A stretch of 64,000 nucleotides of DNA, taken from NCBI GenBank assembly GCA_023451735.1, contig JAEXYH010000038.1, forward strand, positions 62,001 through 126,000, read 5' to 3'. Both the position numbers and the translations under genes were made by a program. Positions 41,558 to 50,836 of the stretch are shown here, one piece after another (position 1 is the first letter of the stretch; each line of letters opens with the position of its first letter). Below the pieces are notes generated by a model, which was given only the letters and a program-made list of their open reading frames with translations, did not search any database and was not told the origin of the DNA. The DNA is from Pseudomonadota bacterium (GTDB lineage: Bacteria > Pseudomonadota > Alphaproteobacteria > Rhizobiales > Rhizobiaceae).

Positions 41558-43894
41558 ATGGACAAGACCTCTTTCGAGATGAAGCCTGCCATCAATGGCT
41601 CGATGCATGTGCCGCTGAAACATGATTCAGCACATAAGCATGTCACCGGAACTGCCGAATATATCGACGATATTCCCGAACCGACCGGCACGTTGCATGG
41701 CGGCCTTGGTCTTTCGGACCGGGCGCATGCGCAGGTCGTATCGATCGATCTCGACGCGGTGCGCGCAGCCCCCGGCGTCGTCTGGGTGATGACGGCGGAT
41801 GACATTCCGGGCGAAAACGACGTGGCCTCGACCGGCAAACATGACGAGCCACTGCTGGCGACCGATCTGGTCCAGTTCCACGGCCAGCCGATCTTTGCCG
41901 TGTTTGCCGAGACCCGCGATCAGGCCCGCCGTGCGGCAATGCTTGCGAAGATCGAATACCGCGACCTGCCCTATTGGACGGATGTCGACGGAGCACGCGA
42001 GAACGGCGCTCCTCTCGTCACCGAACCGATGACGCTCAGGCGCGGCGAGCCGCAAACCGAGATCGAAAAGCCGGAGTTCCGCATCCAGGCCTCGATGAAT
42101 ATCGGTGGTCAGGAGCATTTCTATCTCGAAAGCCATATCGCCTTCGCCATTCCCGGCGAAGACGAGGACGTGATCGTCTGGTCCTCAACGCAGCATCCAA
42201 GCGAAGTGCAGCACATGGTGGCGCATGTGCTCGGCACCTCCAACCACGCGGTCGAGATCAGGACACGGCGTATGGGCGGCGGTTTCGGCGGCAAGGAAAC
42301 CCAGAGCAACCAGTTCGCAGCACTTGCCGCCGTGGCGGCGAAGAAGCTGAAACGGGCAGTGAAATTCCGCCCCGACCGCGACGAGGATATGGTCGCAACC
42401 GGCAAGCGCCACGATTTCCGCGTCGATTACGACGTCGCCTTCGACAAGAAAGGCAGGATCCACGCCGTCGACGCGACTTATGCCGCGCGCTGCGGTTTCT
42501 CCGCTGATCTCTCGGGCCCGGTCACTGACCGCGCACTCTTCCATGCCGACTCGAGCTATTATTATCCGCATGTTCACCTGACCTCGCAGCCCCTGAAGAC
42601 GCATACCGTCTCCAACACCGCTTTCCGCGGTTTTGGCGGCCCCCAGGGGATGTTGGGCGGCGAACGGATCATCGAGGAAATCGCCTATGCGCTCGGCAAG
42701 GATCCGCTGGAAATCCGCAAGCTGAATTTTTACGGCCAGCGTGGTTCGGGGCGTACAGTCACGCCCTATCATCAGGAAATCCACGACAACGTCATCGCCC
42801 GCATTGTCGATGAACTTGAAGCATCCTCCGACTACAAAAAGCGGCGCAGGGCGATCCTGAAGTTCAACGCCAACAGCCCGGTTATTCGCAAGGGCATTGC
42901 GCTGACGCCGGTCAAGTTCGGCATATCCTTCACCCTGACCGCGTATAATCAGGCCGGCGCACTGGTTCATGTCTATAACGACGGCTCGATCCACCTGAAC
43001 CACGGTGGCACCGAAATGGGCCAGGGTCTTTATACAAAGGTCGCACAGGTCGTGGCCGATTGTTTCCAGGTCGATATCGACCGGGTGAAGATCACCGCGA
43101 CGACGACCGGCAAGGTGCCGAACACCTCCGCCACCGCCGCTTCTTCCGGTTCGGATTTGAACGGCATGGCCGCCTATGACGCCTGCCGCCAGATCAAGGA
43201 ACGGTTGATCGAGTTTGCCGCGCGGCAATGGCAGGTCAATCGCGACAGGATCGAGTTCCTTCCCAACCGGGTGAGGATCGGCAACGAGATCGTGCCTTTC
43301 GACACCTTCATCAAGGCCGCCTATTACGACCGTGTACAGCTGTCCGCAGCAGGCTTCTACAAGACACCGAAAATCCACTGGGACCGGGCGGCCGGCCGCG
43401 GCCACCCGTTCTATTATTTCGCCTATGGCGCCGCGGTCTCGGAAGTCTCGATCGACACGCTGACCGGCGAGTATATGGTCGATCGCACTGACATTCTTCA
43501 TGACGTCGGACGTTCGCTCAACCCTGCCCTCGATATCGGCCAGATCGAAGGCGCCTTCGTCCAGGGCATGGGCTGGCTGACGACGGAAGAACTGTGGTGG
43601 GATGCGAAAGGCAGACTTCGCACCCATGCGCCATCGACCTACAAGATCCCGCTCGCCTCGGACCGGCCGAAAATCTTCAACGTCAAGCTGGCTGAGTGGT
43701 CGGAGAACGCCGAACCGACGATTGGTCGCTCCAAGGCAGTGGGTGAGCCGCCTTTCATGCTGGCGATCTCGGTTCTGGAGGCGATTTCCATGGCGGTGGC
43801 AAGCGTTGCCGACTACGCCGTCTGCCCGCGCCTTGACGCGCCTGCGACACCGGAACGGGTTCTGATGGCGGTGGAACGGCTGAAAGCGATGTAA
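41558..43894 (+). CDS. xdhB: Xanthine dehydrogenase large subunit (molybdenum)
   Basis: A 778-residue molybdopterin-binding subunit. The active-site base is Glu730 (in AVGEPPFML), the same number as in the Rhodobacter enzyme. Other marks are MGGGFGGKETQSNQFAALAA (about 240-260) and the molybdenum-binding FRGFGGPQGM region (about 355). It oxidises hypoxanthine and xanthine to urate. Although separated from xdhA by a 328-bp repeat mosaic, orientation and function leave little doubt they are one transcription unit or work together. Confidence 0.95.
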   Translation: MDKTSFEMKPAINGSMHVPLKHDSAHKHVTGTAEYIDDIPEPTGTLHGGLGLSDRAHAQVVSIDLDAVRAAPGVVWVMTADDIPGENDVASTGKHDEPLLATDLVQFHGQPIFAVFAETRDQARRAAMLAKIEYRDLPYWTDVDGARENGAPLVTEPMTLRRGEPQTEIEKPEFRIQASMNIGGQEHFYLESHIAFAIPGEDEDVIVWSSTQHPSEVQHMVAHVLGTSNHAVEIRTRRMGGGFGGKETQSNQFAALAAVAAKKLKRAVKFRPDRDEDMVATGKRHDFRVDYDVAFDKKGRIHAVDATYAARCGFSADLSGPVTDRALFHADSSYYYPHVHLTSQPLKTHTVSNTAFRGFGGPQGMLGGERIIEEIAYALGKDPLEIRKLNFYGQRGSGRTVTPYHQEIHDNVIARIVDELEASSDYKKRRRAILKFNANSPVIRKGIALTPVKFGISFTLTAYNQAGALVHVYNDGSIHLNHGGTEMGQGLYTKVAQVVADCFQVDIDRVKITATTTGKVPNTSATAASSGSDLNGMAAYDACRQIKERLIEFAARQWQVNRDRIEFLPNRVRIGNEIVPFDTFIKAAYYDRVQLSAAGFYKTPKIHWDRAAGRGHPFYYFAYGAAVSEVSIDTLTGEYMVDRTDILHDVGRSLNPALDIGQIEGAFVQGMGWLTTEELWWDAKGRLRTHAPSTYKIPLASDRPKIFNVKLAEWSENAEPTIGRSKAVGEPPFMLAISVLEAISMAVASVADYAVCPRLDAPATPERVLMAVERLKAM

Positions 43895-43952
43895 ACGGCA
43901 ATCGGCTTGAATGGGAAAGCTCACCTTAGTCTGCTAGAGTGGCGGCATTCTT

Positions 43953-43984
43953 CCTCACCCCTATGCTTGTGACAGGGATGAAGG
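43953..43984. repeat. Degenerate copy of the GIY-YIG-flanking repeat
   Basis: CCTCACCCCTATGCTTGTGACAGGGAT-like sequence, differing from the first hairpin of the 3852 repeat at about five of 27 positions, with one arm no longer fully complementary. It lacks the GC-rich second hairpin. Confidence 0.45.
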
Positions 43985-44003
43985 AGATATGGAGGAGGCA
44001 GAC

Positions 44004-44510
44004 ATGACCATCACCATCCGTGCCGAACGCCCGGGCGACGAGGACGTCATCCACGAACTGACCCAGGCCGCATTCGCACCCATGCCTTACAGTTCGGGTA
44101 CCGAAGGCGCGATCATTCGTGCGCTTCGCGCCCGTGGCGAACTCACCTTGTCGCTGGTAGCGGTAGAGGATGGCGAAATCATCGGTCATGTGGCCCTCTC
44201 GCCCGTCACGATCGATGGCCATTATGACGACTGGTTCGGGCTGGGGCCGATTTCGGTGAGGGCGGACAGGCAGAAACAGGGTATCGGCCATAGCCTGATT
44301 CGCGAAGGCATCCATCAGTTGAAGGCGTTGGGCGCCAAGGGCTGTGCACTGGTCGGCGATCAGGCAGTCTATAAGGGGGTGGGTTTTGTCAGCGACGGAC
44401 AGCTCACCTATGAGGGCGTGTCGGATATCCATGTGCAGCACCTGACCCTTTCAGGCCATGCCCCGCACGGAGTGCTCACCTTCTCTCCCGCATTCGCGGT
44501 TAAAGGGTAG
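44004..44510 (+). CDS. GNAT-family N-acetyltransferase
   Basis: A 168-residue acetyltransferase. The acetyl-CoA pyrophosphate loop is in LGPISVRADRQKQGIGHSLIREGI (the Q/RxxGxG/A motif RQKQGIGHS). The late strand ALVGDQAVYKGVGFV completes the fold. It is of the YhbS-like type that acetylates small amines or protein termini; no substrate is implied by context. GGAGGAGG directly before ATG 44004 is a strong ribosome binding site; the in-frame ATG 15 bases upstream lies in front of it. Confidence 0.85.
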   Translation: MTITIRAERPGDEDVIHELTQAAFAPMPYSSGTEGAIIRALRARGELTLSLVAVEDGEIIGHVALSPVTIDGHYDDWFGLGPISVRADRQKQGIGHSLIREGIHQLKALGAKGCALVGDQAVYKGVGFVSDGQLTYEGVSDIHVQHLTLSGHAPHGVLTFSPAFAVKG

Positions 44511-44789
44511 GCGGACCAGAGGCCAAGTGCTCGCGATCCCCTGGATCAGCTCGTCACGCTTCAGACCTTTTGATTTGCTGGACGTTGTTCTCGCAAAACC
44601 GCTGCGCATGTCCATGCGACATGCCATGGCTTGGAAGAACGGACTGCGATCTCGTCGCAGCGGCATGCATTTCAGGCTGCATCACTAACACCAACGTATA
44701 TCCGCGATAAACATCAACACGATATCGGAGCCGAAGCGTTCCGGTATGCTGGACCCATTCAAGACTTAAAGCCGAGGACATGATGATCC

Positions 44790-45068
44790 TTGGCGGACAG
44801 CACGAAGAAAGTTCACAAGATGATACCCGGCTCTCTGCTGCAAATGCCTCCCGTCGCGCGCCCGGTTTTCAACGGCGATACCGCGCCGGGCCGTATCCAT
44901 TACCTGCCCGGGCGCGTCCCCTCTATCGAGCAGATTCTTCAGAAACAGGCGGATGCATATGCCGCGACCGGCGATGGTGCCGAACGGCTGCTGGCAGCTC
45001 TCAAGCAGGACAATCACAACCTGGAAGTCATGCTCGCACAACTCGTGGCACTCGCGAGCGTAATCTGA
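44790..45068 (+). CDS. Hypothetical protein
   Basis: A 92-residue protein with a basic N-terminus and a helical C-terminal half (SIEQILQKQADAYAATGDGAE and following). No family is recognised. The start is uncertain: TTG 44790 has GAGGA 14 bases upstream; ATG 44820 gives an 82-residue product with no good site. The stop codon lies inside a 12-bp inverted repeat (45063-45105). Confidence 0.5.
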   Translation: MADSTKKVHKMIPGSLLQMPPVARPVFNGDTAPGRIHYLPGRVPSIEQILQKQADAYAATGDGAERLLAALKQDNHNLEVMLAQLVALASVI

Positions 45069-45141
45069 TCCTTGCCCGCGTCCCCTCCTCCAAAGGATCA
45101 GATTGCAGAAGGCCGGCGGCTCCTCCCACCGTCGGCCTTCG
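45063..45141. terminator. Tandem hairpins between convergent genes
   Basis: AATCTGATCCTT (45063-45074) pairs perfectly with AAGGATCAGATT (45094-45105); the stem contains the stop codon TGA (45066-45068). Immediately after, GAAGGCCGGCGG (45109-45120) pairs with CCGTCGGCCTTC (45130-45141) with one mismatch. It can end both the hypothetical gene and the convergent GGEEF gene (stop at 45171). Confidence 0.5.
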
Positions 45142-45170
45142 CATTGTGCAGATCTGCGATAAAACGCCGT

Positions 45171-46115
45171 TCAGGATGCGAGCGCTTCCTGCTGCATGTC
45201 CACGGATATCAGTTGGTCACGGCCCCCGCGCTTGGCGTCGTAGAGCGCCTTGTCAGCGGCCGCGATCATGTCGGAGAAGTCGGCAAGACCGGGGGCAGCG
45301 ATCGCAAGCCCGGCGCTGACCGTGAAATTCGACGATGGATGCCCCAACCAATTGAAATCTACACTTGAGAAATTGCCCCTGATCCGCTCGACGACGGCAG
45401 TCGCCTCCATGGCTCGCAGGTTCGGCAGGAACAGCACAAACTCTTCACCGCCCCAGCGGCCGGCAATATCCGTCGCACGAATGGAACTGCGCAGGACTTC
45501 GGCAAAGGAGGTAATAACCTCGTCTCCCGCATCGTGTCCGAAGCGGTCATTGACACCCTTGAAGCCATCGAGATCGAAGATCACCATGGAGGACTGATTG
45601 GCGAGGTTGGCGCTCACGCTCTGCAGCACATTGGCGCGGAATGCGCGGCGGTTAAAAAGACCGCTCAGACTGTCGGTTTCCGCCAGTCGCTTGAGATCGT
45701 TCTGGTAACGGACATGATCGGAAATATCCCGGATGACAGCAACCATCATCGGCGATCCGGCAGCGGACGTTCTCAGAATGGTAATACCGAGATCGATCTC
45801 GGTGCCGTCCAGGCGGCGACCAACGATGGTGGCGCTTCTCTGCCCCATGTATCGCGCTTCAGTATTGCCCGATTGGAAGCCGGCCACCAGCTTCTGGTGA
45901 AAACCATGAACACGTTCCGGCAACAGGACTTCCAGAGGCTTGTCCAGTAGTTCTCCGGCCTGCCAGCCAAAAATGCTTTCAGTCGCAGGGTTACAGAGCC
46001 GAATGACTCCATTGTCATCAATCCCGAGAATGCCATCGGCGATTTCGAAGACGATTTTTCTATAGATATCCTGGGAGGCTGGTATCAGGGAGGCAATCGA
46101 TGCTCTCTTGGTCAT
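45171..46115 (-). CDS. PAS-GGDEF diguanylate cyclase
   Basis: A 314-residue soluble protein: a PAS domain (about 15-135; IRLCNPATESIFGWQAGELLDKPLEVLLPERVHGFHQ and RRLDGTEIDLGITI, ending RDISDHV) and a GGDEF domain (about 145-305). The catalytic loop is GGEEF, with an RxxD inhibitory site (RATD) five residues upstream. No membrane segment. It lies between xdhB and xdhC, so the gene interrupts the purine genes rather than serving them obviously. Convergent to the hypothetical gene. Confidence 0.88.
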   Translation of the reverse strand: MTKRASIASLIPASQDIYRKIVFEIADGILGIDDNGVIRLCNPATESIFGWQAGELLDKPLEVLLPERVHGFHQKLVAGFQSGNTEARYMGQRSATIVGRRLDGTEIDLGITILRTSAAGSPMMVAVIRDISDHVRYQNDLKRLAETDSLSGLFNRRAFRANVLQSVSANLANQSSMVIFDLDGFKGVNDRFGHDAGDEVITSFAEVLRSSIRATDIAGRWGGEEFVLFLPNLRAMEATAVVERIRGNFSSVDFNWLGHPSSNFTVSAGLAIAAPGLADFSDMIAAADKALYDAKRGGRDQLISVDMQQEALAS

Positions 46116-46296
46116 AGTATCCTGCTACCTACTGCAAGGCTTGAAAGAGTTATCAAAAATCAATTTGACGCAGTGCAACAACTACGGCGAAATTACTGAT
46201 ATATTTTTAATAGATTTGCGCCTTTCCACCAGAAGAGCTCGACAACCCGGGCACAGATGGTAAAAAATGGGTGATGCCGTCGAGAGTGAAGGTGAT

Positions 46297-47163
46297 ATGG
46301 TTCAGCCTATGAGCGATCCATCCCTATCCACCTTTCTCGCGCACAACAGATCGGTTCTCGTGGACATGATAGAGGCCAAAGGCTCGACACCGCGCGAGGC
46401 CGGCACTTCCATGCTCGTGGCGGAAAAGGCGATCTGGGGCACGATCGGCGGCGGCCAGTTCGAATACATGGCGATAGACAATGCGCGTGCGCTTCTGAAG
46501 GGCAGCGGCGACGCGGTCATGGACATTCCGCTTGGCCCGGAAATCGGCCAGTGCTGTGGCGGCCGCACGAAACTTCGCTTCACCCTCGTATCCCAGCAGA
46601 TTGCCGAGGCCTTGGAACGCCGGCTCGCACGCGAGCGGGATGAGCGTCCTGCCGTTTTTCTATTTGGTGCGGGGCATGTCGGGCTTGCGCTCGCAAATGC
46701 GCTCGTTCCCCTGCCCTTTGCCGTGACCGTCATCGAGACACGCAGGGAGGCGCTGGAAAACCTGCCTGCCGGCTTGACATCGTGCCTCTCAGCCATGCCG
46801 GAAGCCTCGGTAGATGACATTCCGCCCGGTGGAGCCGCAGTGATCCTTACCCACGACCATGCACTGGATTTCCTGATCGCCGCACGCGCCTTGACAAGAC
46901 CTGACCTTACCTATGTCGGCATGATCGGATCCGCCACCAAACGCGCGACCTTCTCCCGCTGGATGGACCGGCAGCACGAAGAGCAACTCACCAAGCAGGA
47001 GAGTGCCGTGATGATGTCCCGCCTTGTCCTGCCAATTGGCGGCTCCGCGGTCAGGGACAAGCGTCCGGAGGTGATTGCCGCGCTTGTCGCAGCGGAACTT
47101 CTCCAGCGGGTGCCGTTGAGCGTGGCCAACACGCATTTTGAGCGGCAGGTCGCCCCGAGCTAA
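46297..47163 (+). CDS. xdhC: Xanthine dehydrogenase maturation factor XdhC
   Basis: A 288-residue chaperone that delivers sulfurated molybdenum cofactor to XdhB. The N-terminal XdhC/CoxI domain has VLVDMIEAKGSTPREAGTSM and the cofactor-side GQCCGGRTKLRF with paired Cys. The C-terminal Rossmann part has FLFGAGHVGLALANAL and LTHDHALDFLIAARAL. Possible starts are 46267, 46297 and 46309; 46297 has AAGG four bases away and 46309 matches the MSDPSL beginning of relatives. It is separated from xdhAB by GNAT, hypothetical and GGEEF genes. Confidence 0.9.
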   Translation: MVQPMSDPSLSTFLAHNRSVLVDMIEAKGSTPREAGTSMLVAEKAIWGTIGGGQFEYMAIDNARALLKGSGDAVMDIPLGPEIGQCCGGRTKLRFTLVSQQIAEALERRLARERDERPAVFLFGAGHVGLALANALVPLPFAVTVIETRREALENLPAGLTSCLSAMPEASVDDIPPGGAAVILTHDHALDFLIAARALTRPDLTYVGMIGSATKRATFSRWMDRQHEEQLTKQESAVMMSRLVLPIGGSAVRDKRPEVIAALVAAELLQRVPLSVANTHFERQVAPS

Positions 47164-47166
47164 CCC

Positions 47167-47403
47167 TTACAGCGAATGCGGCGCCCGATCGATCAAATCC
47201 CAGGCACTTGACCGGCCGGATCGGTCGACAGTGCTTGGCGACACCCGCCCGTCAAGCATGCCCAGATCCCGCAGCTCATGTTGGCTCAATGCTTCGTCAT
47301 CGGCACGATTGGCGGCGCCGGTTCGGATAGCGAAAAGCGCGGCGGTCAAATCTTCACCCGTGTTTTTCAGGCGCAGAAAGCCTGTCAGCAAACCATGGGT
47401 CAT
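47167..47403 (-). CDS. DUF1127-like small protein
   Basis: A 78-residue protein; the C-terminal half contains LSQHELRDLGMLDGR, a match to the DUF1127 motif LSxHELRDIGLxRxxI. AAGGAG lies eight bases before ATG 47403. Short DUF1127 proteins influence RNA turnover and phosphate or carbon metabolism in Agrobacterium; this one is longer and N-terminally unlike them. It is divergent from the LysR gene and ends three bases from xdhC. Confidence 0.65.
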   Translation of the reverse strand: MTHGLLTGFLRLKNTGEDLTAALFAIRTGAANRADDEALSQHELRDLGMLDGRVSPSTVDRSGRSSAWDLIDRAPHSL

Positions 47404-47518
47404 GGTCGCATCTCCTTGTCTCGTCATCACCGAATTGATCTCTATGATTGGAGGATGCGCTCGATTATGATGGTTTTCCAACGAAACATCCATCTGCATA
47501 CATAAAGAGATTTGATCC

Positions 47519-48415
47519 ATGAAGATGTCGAAGCAGTTTCCGCTCAACGCGCTGCGGGTCTTCGAGGCGGCGGCGCGGCATATGAGTTTTACCCGTGCGG
47601 GAGAAGAACTCGGGCTGACGCAGACGGCTGTCAGCTACCAGATCAAGCTTCTGGAAGACACGCTGGGAGAGCAGTTCTTCCTGCGCAGGCCGCGGCAGGT
47701 GACGCTGACCGACGCGGGCGTAAGGCTGGCGCCGAAAATATCCGAAGCCTTCGGGATCATCGACGAGGCCTTGGCTGGCACCAAGAACCAGTCCGACAGC
47801 ACCCTGACCATCCACACGACCGCGACCTTCGCCTCGCGCTGGCTGGCCTATCATCTCGGCACCTTCCAGCTGGAAAACCCCGGCATTGCGGTCAGGCTCG
47901 AAACCTCGCAGGAGATGGTGGATTTCGCCCGCACCGAAGCCGACGTGGCGATCCGCAGCGGCAGCGGCAAATGGGCGGGCCTGAAGACGCATTTTCTGAT
48001 GAAGAGCGATTTCACCCCGATGCTGAGCCCGACTCTTGCGAACACGATCGGTGGCGTTCACGAGCCGGCGGATATCCTGAAGCTCAGGATCATCGATCCC
48101 GGTGATGTCTGGTGGCCTCACTGGTTTGCAGCAGCCGGCCTGCCCGAAGCCGATCTCGAAGGGCGGCCGATAAGCCGGTACGGCGCACAGTCCTTCGCGG
48201 CCTCAGCTGCAATCGCCGGCCAGGGCGTCGCGATCCTCAAACCGGAATTTTATGCCGACGACGTGGCGCTCGGCCGCCTGATCCAGCCCTTTGAGCTAAG
48301 AGCGATGGATGGCAGCGACTACTGGCTAGCCTATCCCGAGGCACGCAGGCATTCGAAGAAGATCACCGCCTTCCGCGAATTCATGCGCAAGATGATGCCG
48401 ACCTTTCGCGACTGA
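47519..48415 (+). CDS. LysR-family regulator (GcvA type)
   Basis: A 298-residue regulator. The winged HTH (about 6-65) has LNALRVFEAAARHMSFTRAGEELGLTQTAVSYQIKLLE, the GcvA-type signature (FEAAARHxSF). The effector domain continues with RLAPKISEAFGIIDEAL. Candidate targets are the divergent DUF1127-like gene and neighbouring purine genes, but no site is identified. Effector unknown. Confidence 0.88.
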   Translation: MKMSKQFPLNALRVFEAAARHMSFTRAGEELGLTQTAVSYQIKLLEDTLGEQFFLRRPRQVTLTDAGVRLAPKISEAFGIIDEALAGTKNQSDSTLTIHTTATFASRWLAYHLGTFQLENPGIAVRLETSQEMVDFARTEADVAIRSGSGKWAGLKTHFLMKSDFTPMLSPTLANTIGGVHEPADILKLRIIDPGDVWWPHWFAAAGLPEADLEGRPISRYGAQSFAASAAIAGQGVAILKPEFYADDVALGRLIQPFELRAMDGSDYWLAYPEARRHSKKITAFREFMRKMMPTFRD

Positions 48416-48445
48416 GACCGGCGGCAATCCGGATCACAACCCCGA

Positions 48446-48817
48446 TCAGAAGCCCATGTCGGGGGCATAGAAACAGCGCAGCGTATCCTCGGTCGGATAA
48501 AGACAAAGATGATATTCCTCATCCTTGGAGCGCCGCGCCTCGCTCTGCGGCATGGTGAAGTGATGCGGCCGCGTGATCAGCCGGTGGTCGCCGGGGCCAA
48601 GGGATATTTCGTAGCCCTGTTTGGTGATCCTGACGTTGCGCGTCGAGATCATCTGGCAGTCACCGCTCTTGCTGTCACCGTTGCAGCAATAACCGTCATA
48701 TTTCCATTTCACGCCCATGGGACTGTGGGCCTCATGGGCGCCGGCGGGAAACATGCCGACTCCAGAGAAGAACGCAATCATCACACCTGTAGGAATGCAT
48801 CGCCTGTATTTGGGCAT
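48446..48817 (-). CDS. Exported hypothetical protein
   Basis: A 123-residue protein with a signal peptide (about 1-27, ending AGA) and a mature part with seven Cys, including YDGYCCNGDSKSGDC, and paired His residues (PHHF). It may be a small disulfide-rich or metal-binding periplasmic protein. ATG 48817 follows GGAGAACAGG; the frame upstream is open but very Arg/Cys-rich. No family recognised. Confidence 0.65.
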   Translation of the reverse strand: MPKYRRCIPTGVMIAFFSGVGMFPAGAHEAHSPMGVKWKYDGYCCNGDSKSGDCQMISTRNVRITKQGYEISLGPGDHRLITRPHHFTMPQSEARRSKDEEYHLCLYPTEDTLRCFYAPDMGF

Positions 48818-49199
48818 CAGCCTGTTCTCCGTTGATGGATGCCATCTCCGGCGGGGTGACGGACGCAATACCCGGCACCGCCGGTTGCATTTGCACTTGC
48901 TACAATACCAGAGTCGCCTTAGCCGGCTAAGCCCATGATTGGTGCAATGCACAATTATATGTTTTAGATAATTCTAAATTAACCGGATGCCGCGCCTGAA
49001 CGCCGCGACACACCCTCGGGTTCCAGCAACGGTACAAAATCTGTCGGCCCCATACGATAATCAGGGTCGATGCGAGCAAGAAAGGACGCCCCCGACACAG
49101 CCGGCGGCTTTAATCGAGACCGGACTTAGCAAGAGTTGAGTTCCGGTGATCGGCAACATCCCCTATCCTCTCGATAATGCTTGAAAGGGAGGAATTCGA

Positions 49200-50717
49200 A
49201 TGCACGTCCGGCGCTACAAGATCGTGAGCATGATGCTGCTGGCACTCGTCGCCGGCCCGACATATGGCCAGGATGCGTCCGCTCAGGAAGCGGGGCGTAG
49301 CGTCGGCGGGCAATCGATATTCGACCTTATTCCGGCCGACTCTTCGACCGAGCATCTGTTGAAGACATCCACCGGAGATGTTCGCTGCAGGGCAACGGCC
49401 GGCACGATCGATCTGTTCGGCCAGACCGGCACGCGAAACGCCAAGGTCTTCTATACCGCCTACACCATTCCGGACGCCCAAACGCCCCGCCCCGTCACTT
49501 TCGTTTTCAATGGCGGACCCGGCGCCGCCTCCGCCTATCTCCATCTCGGCATGATAGGACCGAAGGTCGCCAATCTTGGTAGCGGAAAAGAGGACGGCAC
49601 AAAACCCGCACTTCAGGACAATCCGGAAAGCTGGATCGGCTTCACCGACCTTGTCTTCATCGACCCGGTCGGCACCGGCTGGAGCCGTGCCGCACCCGAT
49701 GCGCAGAATGCCTTTTACGGTGTCCGGCAGGATGCCGAAAGCCTGGCGAAATTCATCGCTCTCTACACCCAGAAGAACAATCGCCTGTCCTCACCAAAAT
49801 ATCTCGTCGGGGAAAGTTACGGCGGCTTCCGCTCAGCCAAAGTCGCGAAAGCCCTGAAGGACAGCCAAGGCATTCTCGTTTCCGGCATCGTCATGGTCTC
49901 GCCGATGATCGATGGCCGCTTTCTGATGGCGGCTGACACGGATCCGGTCACGGCTGCCCTGCAACTGCCATCGCTGGCTGCCGCCGAACTCGAGAGAACG
50001 GGAACGTTTTCGCCGGAAAAACTACAGGAAGCCGAAAATTATGCGATGAGCACCTATCTCGTGTCGCTTGCAGGCCCGACGCCATCAGGTGCGGAAGCGG
50101 AAGCACTTTACGCCCGTGTCTCGGCTTTGACGGGACTGCCGAAAGCCGCCGTTGCCCGCACCCGCGGCTTCGTCAGCTCCGCCTATCGAACCCAGGCCGC
50201 CGGAGAAGGCCGCATCGTCAGCCTTTACGATGCAGCAGACATGGCGGCGGACGCCTATCCGGAACGCTCGAACGTCACAAACGACGATAGCATTCTGGAT
50301 GGGTATACGCGTGCTTATGGCGCCCTGTTCGCCGCTTATGCGAGGAACGAACTGCGCTTCGAAACCGACATGACCTACACGCTTTTAAGCGGCGAGGTGA
50401 ACCGGCAATGGGATTGGGACGGCCGCCGGTCGAATGCTGCAGCGTCCGACGACATACGTGATCTTCTCTCCGTCATCCCCTCCTTTCGCCTGTCGGTTCT
50501 GCACGGTTACAGCGATATCCTGACACCCTACGGGGTCTCGAAATTCATCCTGAACCATCTGCCGGAACAGCTCGCAAAAGGCCGCACCGATCTGAAAATC
50601 TACCGCGGCGGCCACATGTTCTACAGCGATCCCAACTCACGGCAGCAGGCAAATGACGATATGCGGTCTTTTTACCAGGGAGAGATACCCGGCGAGGCCA
50701 AACCTCCGCGGGGCTAG
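49200..50717 (+). CDS. Serine carboxypeptidase-like (S10 family) exported protein
   Basis: A 505-residue alpha/beta-hydrolase with a signal peptide (about 1-23). FVFNGGPGAASAYLHLGMIGP is the oxyanion-hole region of S10 enzymes, and IDPVGTGWSRA follows. The catalytic triad is Ser206 in VGESYGGF, Asp in HGYSDILTPYG and His in YRGGHMFY. S10 carboxypeptidases are mostly eukaryotic; bacterial relatives are periplasmic and poorly characterised. It stands alone, 119 bp before puuD on the same strand. Confidence 0.82.
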   Translation: MHVRRYKIVSMMLLALVAGPTYGQDASAQEAGRSVGGQSIFDLIPADSSTEHLLKTSTGDVRCRATAGTIDLFGQTGTRNAKVFYTAYTIPDAQTPRPVTFVFNGGPGAASAYLHLGMIGPKVANLGSGKEDGTKPALQDNPESWIGFTDLVFIDPVGTGWSRAAPDAQNAFYGVRQDAESLAKFIALYTQKNNRLSSPKYLVGESYGGFRSAKVAKALKDSQGILVSGIVMVSPMIDGRFLMAADTDPVTAALQLPSLAAAELERTGTFSPEKLQEAENYAMSTYLVSLAGPTPSGAEAEALYARVSALTGLPKAAVARTRGFVSSAYRTQAAGEGRIVSLYDAADMAADAYPERSNVTNDDSILDGYTRAYGALFAAYARNELRFETDMTYTLLSGEVNRQWDWDGRRSNAAASDDIRDLLSVIPSFRLSVLHGYSDILTPYGVSKFILNHLPEQLAKGRTDLKIYRGGHMFYSDPNSRQQANDDMRSFYQGEIPGEAKPPRG

Positions 50718-50836
50718 AAGCCGGTATCGCAACGGGCGGATAACCTTCCTTCAACCTGCGTCCTCCTGCCCCTTCCCTCATCCCGTTTTTTTGCCCACAC
50801 TCATGAGTCGGGAACAAAAAGAACGGGAATAACCCA

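Noticed and set aside
42185..43924. A 579-codon minus-strand frame opposite xdhB
   Set aside because: Antisense shadow; XdhB on the plus strand has complete active-site motifs including Glu730.
44458..44688. A 76-codon frame after the GNAT gene
   Set aside because: It overlaps the GNAT 3' end and has no ribosome binding site or protein-like pattern.
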